NCBI GenBank assembly: GCA_944474755.1
Contig: OX104111.1
Location: 98,312,805-98,376,804, forward strand
DNA length: 64,000 nt
Direction: 5' to 3'
Source of the DNA: Limnoperna fortunei
Lineage: Eukaryota; Mollusca; Bivalvia; Mytilida; Modiolidae
The notes below the pieces were generated by a model, which did no database searches, was not told the DNA's origin, and was given only the letters and a program-made list of their open reading frames with translations. The translations under genes were made by a program, and so were the position numbers. The first letter of the stretch is position 1. Each line of letters starts with the position of its first letter. Positions 37,476 to 48,551 of the stretch are shown here, piece by piece.

Positions 37476-38382
37476 TTTAAACATTCAGACAAAATATGCT
37501 GTTCCCAGGTGCACCCCATTTCTAAAGCAAGAAGAATTTTGGCTTGTTCTTGTCCTGAATATATCTTAACTGCTGCTTGCTGGATACAAAGCAATTCTAA
37601 TCATGCAAAAACTGCTGACGGTGGAGTATGGCTGTTGAATACTCATTTACAAACTTTTTTTCCATCCCATTCGAACAATAGAACAATCAACATAGAACTG
37701 TATCTACTAATATCTACTGATTAAACAAAACTGTATGTTCAAAAATAACAATTCACAAATTTAACTACTGTGTGAAATCTTGCAAAATTAATATCAACAT
37801 TTGGAAGAACGGTAATTTACTATATATAGGCATAATAGACCATTTGTCATTTAAATTTATTGTATTACTCTTAAGAGAGCAAATATTTCATTTTGTAAAT
37901 GTTTTAGTTTCAGTTTCGTTCTTTTTGTTCTTGACGCTTCTTGTCGGCTCCTGTCACTTATAAATGATAATACCAATAATTTTATGATAACAAATTAATA
38001 ATTATACATAATACATCCATGTTATTTTATTTCAGAATAATTAGTTGGATGTTAAACAACATTAACGATCATTTTGTTTAACGTCGTCCCGCGAACAAAT
38101 ACAGGAAGAAAAACAATTAACTGAACAACAAACCAAAGAGGAGAAGGGATGTGGATGGACCAATGGGAATACATTATTGAACAAGTCAACATTTTTGATG
38201 TTACACCATTAGTTATTAAGATAAATAAAAAAGGATACCAAAATAAAATGAATTGCACCAAATTGTACATTGTAACAAACTGTTTTTACAATTGAAATAT
38301 GTTTATCAATATGATCGATCTCAAAGATTTTTCAAAAACCAAAGAAGCATAATAAAGGGTATACACGAGTACTGACAAACAG

Positions 38383-40887
38383 TCAACACTGAGGTACAGG
38401 ACAAGGTTCCCATCTGACATTTTTGTCCGTTGTATAACACCACAGATAGCCGCTATTGGATGGGTCTCGGCAATAGTTTGATGCTACATCACTCGGGTCA
38501 GAAGGACTATAATTTTTATTATGAGGAGTGTCGGTATTCCAGCGTTGACATGGTATTTGGGACACTGTGCAATACATTCTTCCTTTATATAAAGTGCTAT
38601 TTGTAAAGCAGTCTTGAGCTGAAAGAATACACTACAAGTTAATATCCTATTGGGGTAACAGATAACAAACAACGCAAAAATCAATTTCAACTGAACAGCA
38701 ATTTAAACCTTGCAAAAATCAATCTTTGTAAAGTAACTAATTATTCATTAAACCAAATTGTCTAATTGGATATAGAAAAATACATCTACAGTTGTGATTA
38801 TTTCTGGAGATGTGTCGGTTTATAAATCAAAACTATTTTAGGATTTATTTTGTCGATTCCACCCTTCAAGAATATGACCTTATCGGATAAACCGTGCACG
38901 ACGTGTGTTTCTAGCAAAACTGGGGCTATATATATGCTTTCACTAATTTGGCTGATCTCAACCTTTTAAAATAAATCATCCAATTGGTCAGTAGACTTTT
39001 CTTTGGAATATTATAAAGGCATTCTACTACATTTTTTACATAATCGATCACCAATATTTCGTTCTGTTGAATGTTATTTATTTCATGTCATCTTAAACTG
39101 CATTCACCATTCACAATTTCTCTTGTAAAAGACTGTACATTAAGTGTTAACATTAAACATTTATCACTTGTGTTTGTGTGATATTCTAGATTTATCGCCG
39201 ATACGTATAAATGAAAGTGTAAAATTATGGTAGAAAACATAGTTGAGTTTTCCCAATTGTAAATTTTGTACAAAGTGATTGTACTACGATGATTATTGGA
39301 AACACATATTACTGACTAGTGATATATGATATCAATTCAATTTTTTATCAACAAACCAACTCACATACTACAGTAATGGAAGCTTGAGGTTTGGCATGTC
39401 ATAAAACCCAGTTTAACACACCACTTCTTGCCTGTACCCAGTTAGGACCATTACACTAGTTGCTTTTTTTTGGCCGTTGGTTCTAAAGTTTGCCAGTTTC
39501 GTGAACGTTGATTTGTGGATTGTCATTTGACACTTTGCTTGGTGTTCGGTATTTTGTTTTCACCTTCATTCTTGTTGACACGTTGACAAAATATTCGATA
39601 TGACGTTTTAATGTACAAATTAATTTCGTGAGTAAATTAAGTGCGTTTTTAGCTACACACCAGAAACAAAAGCTCGGAAACCCGTTTGATAAGTTTACCC
39701 TGTCGGTTAGTATTTGATAGAGCTCTCTTTGTAAATCCATTTAAACGCTTCTAAGTAACAGAGATACTGTTAATGTGAGTTTACCATCAAACTTACTTGT
39801 ACAAGAAATATTATAGTCAGAAGACCATTGATTGTCTCCTCCGCAGGTAGAAACAGGGCAATGATTTACGGATGTTCCTGGGGTATACGAAGAACATACG
39901 AAAGTGGCTACAGCTCTTCCGGGTTTAAAGGCGATGTTTGTCAATGTTTTTGGTAGGCTTGGAAGTGAAGTCGTACCATCACAGATAACACCTACAAGGA
40001 GATCTCTAAGTAAATGTTTCTTATTAAATGGTAACGAAATGTTTTTGATTTTATGGTGTAAATGTATATATCAACCTATGACGTACGTGAGTACTAGTAT
40101 ATTGTTTTTATTTGTGATAGTGCATAAAAAGAACGACGTGTATACTTTATTGAACTAAACGCGACATGTACTGGTTTGTCTGTAAACGTTTTAACCTTTT
40201 GTTACAGTTTTGAGATTTCTTACACGTTAATAAGCAAACATCTGCCTGGAGTCTGTAAAAACTGCATGAAAACCACATTTTCAAAAAGAAATTTAAAAAA
40301 TTATTATATATAACAGATAATACGTATTGCCTGTCGTAGAAAACAATAATAATATGCGGGTCAATTTCTTTATTATGTCCAAAAATAAGAAATTATTCTG
40401 GGTTTTCTATTGCTAAACTCTCAATGGTATTCCCAATGACTACTGTCACTCTTTTTAAAGACATTTATGACCTACAAACATTCAAACAGGTTCTGTATTG
40501 CAAAATTTGATTTCATTCAGATTAATGAACTGTCTCAATGATTGAAGGTTGTATTTTTTTAATGAATATTATTTTTAAAACGATCTTACCTTGTTGAACA
40601 AGCGTTTTGCTGTGTATATTGCTAATAAAGCTTATAGCAGTGGATCCACTGTTAATTGTATACAATTCACATTCGCCAGAGGAATAATAATAGCTTGCAG
40701 CATTGCAGAACTGATGGTTTAAGCAGTGTAGAGTACAATGCTGACTATTGGTACATATATTTTCTAATAGTTTTGAAGATATATTTAATTGATATCCATG
40801 CCAAATGATGAAGTAGTTATCTCTAGCTAGCATGATGACATATTCCAAAATAGAAATAAAAATTAACCCAACAAATATTTTTTTCAT
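38383..40887 (-). CDS. Secreted PAN/apple - sushi-like - kringle protein (3 exons, complete)
   Basis: CDS is complement(join(38383..38618, 39797..39991, 40590..40887)): 729 nt, 242 aa. Junctions are CAACAAG/gtaagatc, ctccttgtag/GTGTT, TACAA/gtaagt and ttctttcag/CTCAAG, all phase 1. Exon 1 encodes a signal peptide (MKKIFVGLIFISILEYV...) and a PAN/apple-like domain with Cys spaced CTNSQHCTLHC, FCNAAS and GECELY. Exon 2 encodes a sushi/CCP-like module (FKPGRAVATFVC...CGGDNQWSSDYNISC) with two extra Cys. Exon 3 is a full kringle (DCFTNSTLYKG, PCQRWN, NYCRDP, LWCYTTD, VRWEPC, ending PQC at the last Cys). The anionic Asp-x-Asp of lysine-binding kringles is replaced by Ser-Asn-Ser, so lysine binding is doubtful. 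No protease domain follows. The start at 40887 is chosen because it begins the signal peptide; an in-frame ATG at 41049 adds no signal-like sequence. Exact ligand unknown. Confidence 0.88.
39340..39565 (+). repeat. 'TGCCAAGTCAGGACC' interspersed repeat, copy 2 (in intron 2 of the PAN-kringle gene)
   Basis: Contains CATACTACAGTAATGGAAGC, GTACCCAGTTAGGACCATT, CCAGTTTCGTGAACGTTG and GTGTTCGGTATTTTG. It is related to 15648-15800 and 45990-46215. Confidence 0.7.
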
Positions 40888-43800
40888 TTTGTACTTTCTG
40901 ATATCCCTGCTTACAGTTAATGAAAATTTTAAAATCAGAAATTTATTGTAAATATAACTATATATAATAGTACTCAACAAATCATAATCCACTGCATTGA
41001 ATAACTTTTCTCTCTGAAAATTATTATAACTAATCCACGGTAAACACATTTATTACTAAATAAATGATTAAATTTAATCAAAAATTATATAAGTCCTTCT
41101 TGCAATGAAAATTATTACAATTTTCATTCCAGACGTATTGCTTTGTTGTATATGATAACCCCACTAATTAATTTTTCTTAAATTTGTTTTAGAATTGTTT
41201 TGATATTAGTTTTTTTTATCCCGGACATTCATAATCTTTTATAATTACATTCCTTCTGTTTAGTATACATTATCGCTTTTGATTGGTTAAGAATAATTGC
41301 GATATATGAATATGAAAAACGGAAGCTTCATCAGTCGATAAAAGTCAAGAGCACGCTTTCCTTTATGACGACGAGCATAGTTCACAAAATAAAACCAATA
41401 AAACCAACACAACTGCACAATTTTCATACAATTAACTTAAATTAATGTTATTGTTGCTTATGGGATATAAAAATAAGAACTGACTTAAAGAAGGGGAACA
41501 AGAACACAATTGTTGAGACCTCTTTTTTCCTCTTTGTTTATTATAACATAAAGTCAAGAACAAAATATTCCACCGATTTTACTGGCGTGCCATTTGGTGG
41601 TCTGAAAGTACCATACCATTTTAAAACTATATCCAAAATTTAGAAACATTGACCATTTCTAACTCTTTATAAAGCTATAGAAGCATCCCTATCTTCAGAG
41701 ATGAAGTTGGAAATTTGCAATCCTTCCACTAGACCAAATTTCTCCTAATCCATTATATTTCATAAAATGTATAATTTTTAATTTTTTCTTCAAACATCCT
41801 TCTTTCCAATAAGCCAAAAAAGTAAAACAGAAACAAGAAAAAAGCCAAAGAAAAAAATTACAAAGAAATACACTATTTTATGGGGAAATACATTCGTGGA
41901 CAAGGAAACAACTACACAACTTTACATTAAATTTTAAAATATGTAAATTCAAAAAAATGTAAACACTACTTTATTGAATTCTTTTCGATTTCACAATACA
42001 CGGTTTTCTATTCGTCCATTTTATAAAAAATGTATAATATGGCAAGGATGACGTTATGTCAACTACACCATTATGAAGACATCACCAATTGTGTAAAGAA
42101 TTCGTAGAGGACAGTAGCGCATTGAACATGACAACTATTCTACTTTTACATGAACTAGTTGGATTTACAAGTTATCGTTTGAAATTCACGTAATTTTTTT
42201 TAAATCAATAACAATTATTGATAAAAAAAATTGTGCAAATCAATTTCGCAGATTTACGATTTTTGATCGATATTTTAATCTCGATAATAAAAAAAGACAG
42301 TTTTGGTTTATCTGGTCAGCTGTACAACGCTTCAACGACTAGAGAAGTTTACATTCAATTAAATAACACTTTATTTATGTATTTTAGCCTCACAGTGGGT
42401 TATATATATAGACAATTCCACGCTCATTGCACGAAAAAGACGCTTTTTTTATAGAGAAGAGACGACTTATTATACACGATTTTTCCATCCTTACCTAATA
42501 TTCGATACATTTTTCAGTAGCAGTCAAAACTGTGTTCCCATATCTCATTTTCTCTTTAATTTGATTTAATGTTAACTTGTTTAAACTTCGAAACTGTCAC
42601 ACACAATACTAAAACTCTGTTGTAAACATGAAAGCTACAGTATGAAATTTCAACAGAGCTTAATTTCTAGCTAATTTAATTTTGTTATCCTATGAAAGGG
42701 AAACCTGGATATGTTAATTATAACTAAAAGTTACACTCCGCTGCGCACAGTGTTTTGCTTGCATTTTTTTCAGTGGTATTCGGACAAACCGCGAGGATTT
42801 TCCCGCCTTAACTGCAAGATATAAATAAATAAATTTAAACAAAGTGATGAATTCAATTTACACATTTTTTTTATCTACAAAGGAGCGTAACCCATACGCG
42901 GTAAGTAGTTTTTATTTGTCACGCAAAAACAATAACCAAAATACGTCAACATTTAGAATAGACTGTTTCAAGTGCTTAACCGACTTTGATGCTCAGTGCG
43001 TCACCAGATGGCGGATATGGGATGCCCTATAATGGAATTTGTTGGGGCTTTTCGGTTAATAATATGGAAAGCATAATTGCTGACCATAATGGGCGTCCAT
43101 TGTTATTTTTCCAGCACTTAAAAACCACGTCTTAACAAAGAAGGTTTATTATAGCAATTACAAAAGGCTACATTCTCCCGCACTTTCCAATTCTTTATGT
43201 TTATTATACCGAATTGTACTGCCGTAATAATCCGATTTTAGTTTGGTGATTTGTCCTACATTTTTTGTATTAATATTTCTCATAATGTAGCAAATAGAAA
43301 ATTCTAACTCGATATATGTATACAATTTCAAACATAATATATTGTATAGATTTTGTGTACCTATTCACCACTTGCTGAAGTGATGTTTAACTTTGTGTGT
43401 CACCCGACTGATGACTGATATCGGGCAATATTTATGACGTGGTTCAGGATGTGTTCTCACGTTAATTCAGTGATACTCCTCTGAAAAGCTTAAGCACACA
43501 CAAATACGTGCCAAGTCAGCCCAGACGATCTTAGTTGCTTTTGTCTTTTATTATAAATTGAGACACCCTGGTAATCAGTTAATTATTTAATAGATTTAAA
43601 TAATTACAGTTCATGAAATATATTTGAATTCATTTAAACATCATACAACACTAAGTCTCAAGTTAGGCACAGCGAGAAGGCAAATGGATAGATAACTGTA
43701 GTCAAGTTCGTGCTGTTAACTGATGACTTTTAATAAAACAATGTTTAAGTTGAATATTGACTGTGCGTTTGTCCTTTACTGGATATTGAAATATTTCGAT

Positions 43801-44100
43801 TGCGGTATATGAGTTAACATTTAATGCCTGCGAGTCAAATTGTTTGCAATGACTTTATACTGCTATTTTGATATCTCTAAAAATCGCCTTTTCAAACGCT
43901 TGGATAAGAACTGTGAGTTGTCTACAACATCTCAATATACGAGTCACACCGGACCATGACACAAGTAATGCGCAATGTATAGCTTTTCAGCTACAGTTAT
44001 CTGTTAATGTGACTATGAATTATTTTATTATCTGAGAATAAACACTCAGAGACTCACTTTATGTGCAGTGAGTCTTTTATGTGGTGTAAATATATTCTAT
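40888..44100. other. Upstream region of the PAN-kringle gene, non-coding
   Basis: The presumed promoter of the minus-strand gene is just above 40887; part of this flank is conserved in the broken copy at 47.9 kb. The remainder is AT-rich and contains the second copy of an old segmental duplication (42640-43205). No other exon is recognised. Confidence 0.45.
42640..43205 (+). repeat. Old segmental duplication, copy 2
   Basis: Diverged copy of 37145-37475, interrupted by about 240 bp of unrelated sequence (42716-42959). Shared landmarks are GTCACCAGATGGCGGATA and TTTCCAATTCTTTATG. Confidence 0.75.
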
Positions 44101-44500
44101 ATTTACTAACCTTGAATATGGTGACTCTTCGTAGACTTATAGTAGAAGGTAGAGACTCGTTCTGGTCTACTTAGTTCAAATGTTGGCTTTTGGCTACAGT
44201 GCCTTTTACCAAGGAAGTCAGATCACGACTGGCGCGCCGGAGCGAAATCGCTGTATTTATATAGGTAAGTGACTCAAAAGACTTCAAAATTACGTCAGAC
44301 GGGTTTCAAAAGACTGTAAACATCTTACTACTGATTTACGTCAACAAGCACGTTGTACTGATTGTAAACAATATGGCGGATCTGAAGCAATTAAGCCATA
44401 GTTTCTTTACTGTTTATATAACAGACATATCCATATAATAGTGAAAATTCACCAGTTCAGACTAACGAGATGAATGGATTTAATTTCTAAGAAAACGGTA
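44101..44500. promoter_or_regulatory. Possible divergent promoter with outward-facing donor sites
   Basis: A less AT-rich segment contains GGCGCGCCGGAGCG (44232-44245) and is flanked by donor-like sites pointing outward. On the minus strand, ATATTCAAG/gttagt ends at about 44111. On the plus strand, AGAAAACG/gtaagt ends at about 44500. The plus side contains ATATGGCGGATCTG, whose ATG opens only 21 codons. This would fit two non-coding first exons sharing a CpG-rich start region. No downstream coding exons could be tied to it. Confidence 0.25.
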
Positions 44501-44884
44501 AGTAAAAATTGACTCCGTTGATTCCTTGACACACATTAATTTATGATCTCTTGAGATATAAATCGCATACTATGCAGAACAAAATATACTGAATTACCTT
44601 ACACAATAATTAAACATAATTAAAAACAGACATAGTCGATCTTAAACACGAAACCGTCAACAAATGTTAGGGAATGATATTAAGATTGCAAATGGCTGAT
44701 TATATAAGCAAATGCTTGTTGACATCAAAGTGTCGACCGAGAGTGGTTCACTCCCGCTCCGATACATTACGAGTAATGGAACCAGTTTTTTTTAACAATA
44801 AGCCAAAATTTGCTGTCCATAGGCCCACCGCTTTAATTAAGTTAGTATAGTTTTGGCTTGTTCTTGTCCTGCATATGGCTGAAA

Positions 44885-45560
44885 TGTGCTAGTTGTAAAG
44901 CAGTCTCGAGTTGAAAGTTAAAGTTGATATTCAATTAGGTAAAAAGCTAACAACCCAACAAATAATTTCGACAAAAAGCAATTTTGAGATAACATAAATC
45001 TATCTTTAGCAGGTAACTCGCATTATTCGCTGATTGAATAAAAACACATCTCCTTGTGTAATATTTTTATTGATCTATGAGAAGTGTCGGTTTGTGAATC
45101 TGAATTTGAAGATTTGTTTTGTCTAGATCAAGCCAAAGAGTCTAGATTTCAAGAATATGACCTTACTGGATTAACTGTATTTAGCGCGGTGTGTTCCTAG
45201 AAAAAAACTGGGCTGTTCTTACTTTAACTTGACTGATCTCAACTTTTCAAACAAGTTCGTGCAATGTGTTCTGCTTCGTTTGTCTGTTGTATTTTAACTT
45301 TTATTTGGAATATTGTGTAGGCATTCTACTTTTTATATGAGTGACCACTATTACGTTGTGTTATTTATGTTATTATGTCAAAATAAACTGCATTCAACAT
45401 CACCACTACACAGTTGTTTACATTTTTTTTGTCAAAAAGATTGTACATGAATTGTTGATATCAAAAATATTTCACTTGTGTTTGTGTGATATTCTAGATT
45501 GTTTGACGATACGTATCAAAATGCGTAAGTACAATTATGCCTGCTAACATACTTATATGT
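44885..45560 (-). pseudogene. Broken copy of PAN-kringle exon 3 start and intron 2
   Basis: 44893-45560 aligns in the same orientation with 38609-39230 of the intact gene. The copy keeps the acceptor region and only the first few kringle codons (DCFTTST against DCFTNST). It is then truncated at about 44885 by an element tail, and the remaining kringle is absent. Conserved intron landmarks include AAGTGTCGGTTTGTGAATC, TTTCAAGAATATGACCTTA and CACTTGTGTTTGTGTGATAT. Confidence 0.8.
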
Positions 45561-45989
45561 ACAATTTGGCATGTGTCTAAACATAACGATCACGCTCACG
45601 GGTGGGTTGTGAAAATGAAATCGTCGACGTCTTATTAAAGACAATAAGATAGCAGGAGCTAGGTTCTTTTAATTTTATATATAGATATATATGTCCTTTC
45701 AATTAACAACCGTCAATTGGCTGAGTGGCTAGAAATTAAAGAAACCAAAGAAACATAATAATCTAGATCATTTTTAGACTTACACCTCGAATATGACAGC
45801 AACGGTCATATTATCACAAGCATTTACGACAAACGAAACGATTTAAATTTTAAAATTATCACTTCTCGTCACTTATGCAGCGATATTCAAGCTTCTCCTT
45901 CATACAATGTCTACATTTCTTAATAGGTCATACCGCAAGAGCTTGCAGCAAGTATACTGATTTTAGCAAACTTCACCAATTTCTCCGGG

Positions 45990-46215
45990 ATAAAGTTATA
46001 AACCAAGATTACATACTACAGTAAAGAAAGCTGGAGATTTAAAACCTGCTTTAACCCACCTTTTCGTTTTAAATGCCTGTGCCAAATCAGGACCATTGCA
46101 CTATTTAAAATTTGTTTTGGTTGTTTGTTCTGGAGTTTGCCGGTTTCTCGGACTTTGTCGATTGTCTTTTTGAACTTTCCTCTGTGTTCGGTATGTTCTT
46201 TGTTACCTTCTTTTT
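45990..46215 (+). repeat. 'TGCCAAGTCAGGACC' interspersed repeat, copy 3
   Basis: Contains CATACTACAGTAAAGAAAGC, AAATGCCTGTGCCAAATCAG, GACCATTGCACTA, CCGGTTTCTCGGACTTTG and GTGTTCGGTAT. It corresponds in position to 39340-39565 of the intact PAN-kringle locus. Confidence 0.75.
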
Positions 46216-46364
46216 ACATACTTTTTAATATTTTTCCGATGCATACATGAAAAACAACTATAGCACATGAACCTTCTGTTGCCCCCGTATGTACATTTCC
46301 AGAAGACTTATTGTAGCCGCTACAAAATGCAAAATTTTACATTCCTACATAATTTTCGATACTT

Positions 46365-46500
46365 TTTTCATTGGCAGTCAAAATTTTGTTGCAGCTGGTC
46401 CATCCCTTTTCCGGTCGATTGATTGTTTGTTAACTTGTTCTCGTACTGAATATAGTTGAAATACTGCTCGTCGAACGTAAAGCAAACATTAAATCAATAA
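46365..46500 (+). mobile_element. Dispersed element 3' tail
   Basis: GATTGATTGTTTGTTAACTT, CTGAATATAGTTGAAATACT, GCTCGTCGAACGTAAAGC and an (AATC)-like end. Related to 56935-57050 and 12262-12330. Confidence 0.65.
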
Positions 46501-47919
46501 ATTAATCTATTGAAAATAAATTAACCTTCAACTTTGGTCACACGGTCACACTACATACTGTAAATCTGTTATGGAACTGGAAACGAAAGCAAGCAATATA
46601 AGTCAGAACGTACGTTAATTGACTACATGTTACATTTTTAATACTGGTATTATTATAGATTTCTGTAATGTTCTGTTTGGTATTTTTTCCCATATAGTGA
46701 AGTTATGCATACAAATAAATATCATAAGGAGTTTATGAAAAGAAAAAACATTAAAACCATGCGTTTGTTAACACCAACGATATTGCAAACATCACAGTAA
46801 TCTATAGCTAAGTTATTAAATCTTCTTCTTAAAAGTGGAACATTTTCTACGTTATGGAAGAAATCATATCCAATATAAATGTTTGAATAATGACATCCAT
46901 CACGATTAAGGGTTAGGTGATAATGTAAAAGGTTTCGAGTTTGGTTAAGTTTTAGAAGATTGGGTATTGGTCAATTTCTAATCATATATCGTATTACAAT
47001 ATTGCACAATATTATAAGTATTATATTTTAAAGAATAAACATTCATTCATTTTTTTACGATTGACTAATAAAGACACTTACAAACTAAGCCTAACGTCAA
47101 GAGTGATGACTTCCCGTTAATTTATTAGAAAAATTTCACAATTGTTCATGATGCTTGATCTTGCGATTGGTACACACATTATGATTTCATAAAGCACTGC
47201 TATTGATGATCAAGTTACAAAGGTGTGTTGTACATACGTTGATGTTACTCATCATAAAGGCGAGCGGACTTAAACTATGAGTAGACTAATCTTCATATAC
47301 CATCAGAAATTTTCATAGATTCATAGTTAGCCGATACTTTTTCATGATTTAAAATTGAATATAGGTTATGGTTTATTAACTATCATAATGTGTTTTAATT
47401 TTTCGATGAATTTCCGCATAATTAAGGTATCCGGACCATAATTGACCATGTGATCATATTTGGTGTCCCGGATGTCAATTTTTTTCAATGGAGCAGACCT
47501 CGGTAATGTTCGGCAAACATCGGTAATACTATTTGAGTAAGTTACTTGTTTTTCTTAAAACTGTAAACAATGACTCAAATTAATACAATATATTAATTTG
47601 TATTATTAATTAATAATACATTGATTAAATAAAGCTGTATTTCATGGTAAAAAATAAAATTTAACGGTAACGTCAATTATGGGTCGAATACCTTAAGTTA
47701 AGATAAAACCAAAGTTTTGATGGGAGTAAAAATATGGTTATCATATACAATTTAGCAATATATTCGGAATTAAATTTGAATAAATGGGTTATTGATTGTG
47801 TTAACTTATCATTAATGTATATTGTTAATCAATTTGTTTTCAATTACTTTGCTCAATGGCTTAATTTTTTACATATATAAAAGTGGATCAAAACACAAAA
47901 CACATTGTATTTTAGTTGA

Positions 47920-48245
47920 ATATTATACTTACAATAAGTTTACTAGTTCAATTTCAAATAATGTAAGCGGGTTTATAAGGAAATACGAAATGAAAATAAA
48001 TATTCTTTTGCGACAATTTTTGATCTGTATTTTTCAATATGTCATCATCGTAGCTAGATATAAGTATTTTAGCATTAAGGGAAAACTATTTATAAATATA
48101 TTAAACAAAAGTCAGCGTTTTATCTGCGTTGCTTTAACTGTAGGTTCAGTTGTATCTGCAAGCTTTTACGACTCCTTAAGTGTATGTGTATTTTATACAA
48201 TTAACGTTTGATCAACAGCTATAAGTTTTATGAGCAAAATACACT
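47920..48245 (+). pseudogene. Inverted, decayed copy of PAN-kringle exon 1
   Basis: It aligns with the reverse complement of 40600-40960, including 5' flank (TTACAATAAGTTTACTAG against TTACAATAAATTTCTGA). The peptide RKYEMKINILLRQFLIC, then QYVIIVARYKYF, parallels RKYKMKKIFVGLIFIS and EYVIMLARDNYF. The Cys-rich half has shifted out of frame, although the DNA still matches (AATAGTCAGCATTG/AAAAGTCAGCG, GTATACAATTAAC, ATAAGTTTTATGAGCAA). A stop follows TINV. It faces opposite to the exon-3 remnant at 44.9 kb, so the copied locus was rearranged by inversion. Confidence 0.82.
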
Positions 48246-48514
48246 GCAAATGTTTTGTTGAAAAAAAAGATGTATAAAGTAGACATCTCTAATTGATCTT
48301 AAAAACCTGTATTATCTATTATTGATAGAGGGTGTCTGCTGACAGAAAAAGCAACTGTCTGTTTGTTTTGTTGTTTTTTCCTATTTTGTTTAACATGTTC
48401 TCGTCTGCTTTAACCTAAGGCTCCTCGGTATCTGATTATATTTTCTTAATGGTACAGTTGAACTAGAAGGAATTTTTCATGATATACAATATCAGACTTA
48501 TACGTTATATATTC

Positions 48515-48523
48515 CTTATCAGT
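48515..48523 (-). promoter_or_regulatory. Conserved ACTGATAAG (GATA-type) / TCAGT initiator site upstream of xylanase 1
   Basis: CTTATCAGT lies 28 bp before the chosen ATG of the first xylanase gene and is present at the same distance before the second (62373-62381). The flanks TTATCAGTAGG and TAGTCCAT are also shared. On the minus strand it reads ACTGATAAG, a canonical GATA-factor site; on the plus strand TCAGTA also fits an initiator. Which function applies cannot be told from sequence. Confidence 0.5.
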
Positions 48524-48551
48524 AGGCAAGGGTTTAGTCCATATGCACGTA

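Larger units (their letters stand above)
35886..38382. other. Repeat-rich non-coding region downstream of the PAN-kringle gene
   Basis: Holds an interspersed repeat (36080-36335), a C-rich tract (36353-36375), one half of an old segmental duplication (37145-37475) and an element tail (37540-37600). An open frame of 90 codons at 36758 encodes a partly hydrophobic peptide with no known domain. The 3' UTR of the minus-strand gene should lie just below 38383; a TTTATTT (AAATAAA on the minus strand) near 38025 is a possible polyadenylation signal. Confidence 0.45.
45561..47919. other. Non-coding region inside the broken paralogue
   Basis: The interspersed repeat at 45990-46215 sits where the intact gene has its own copy in intron 2 (39340-39565), which extends the duplicated block. 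Beyond it no counterpart of exon 2 (sushi-like) could be found. An element tail lies at 46365-46500. The rest is AT-rich with nothing recognised. Confidence 0.5.

Noticed and set aside
40888..41049. Upstream in-frame ATG at 41049 as the start of the PAN-kringle protein
   Set aside because: The extension has no signal peptide, whereas the ATG at 40887 begins one directly; conservation with the decayed copy extends into clear 5' flank.
48543..48551. ATG at 48543 as the start of xylanase 1
   Set aside because: The paralogue has TTGCAC at the equivalent place and starts at the position matching 48552. The upstream ATG is in frame, so the alternative adds only three residues.
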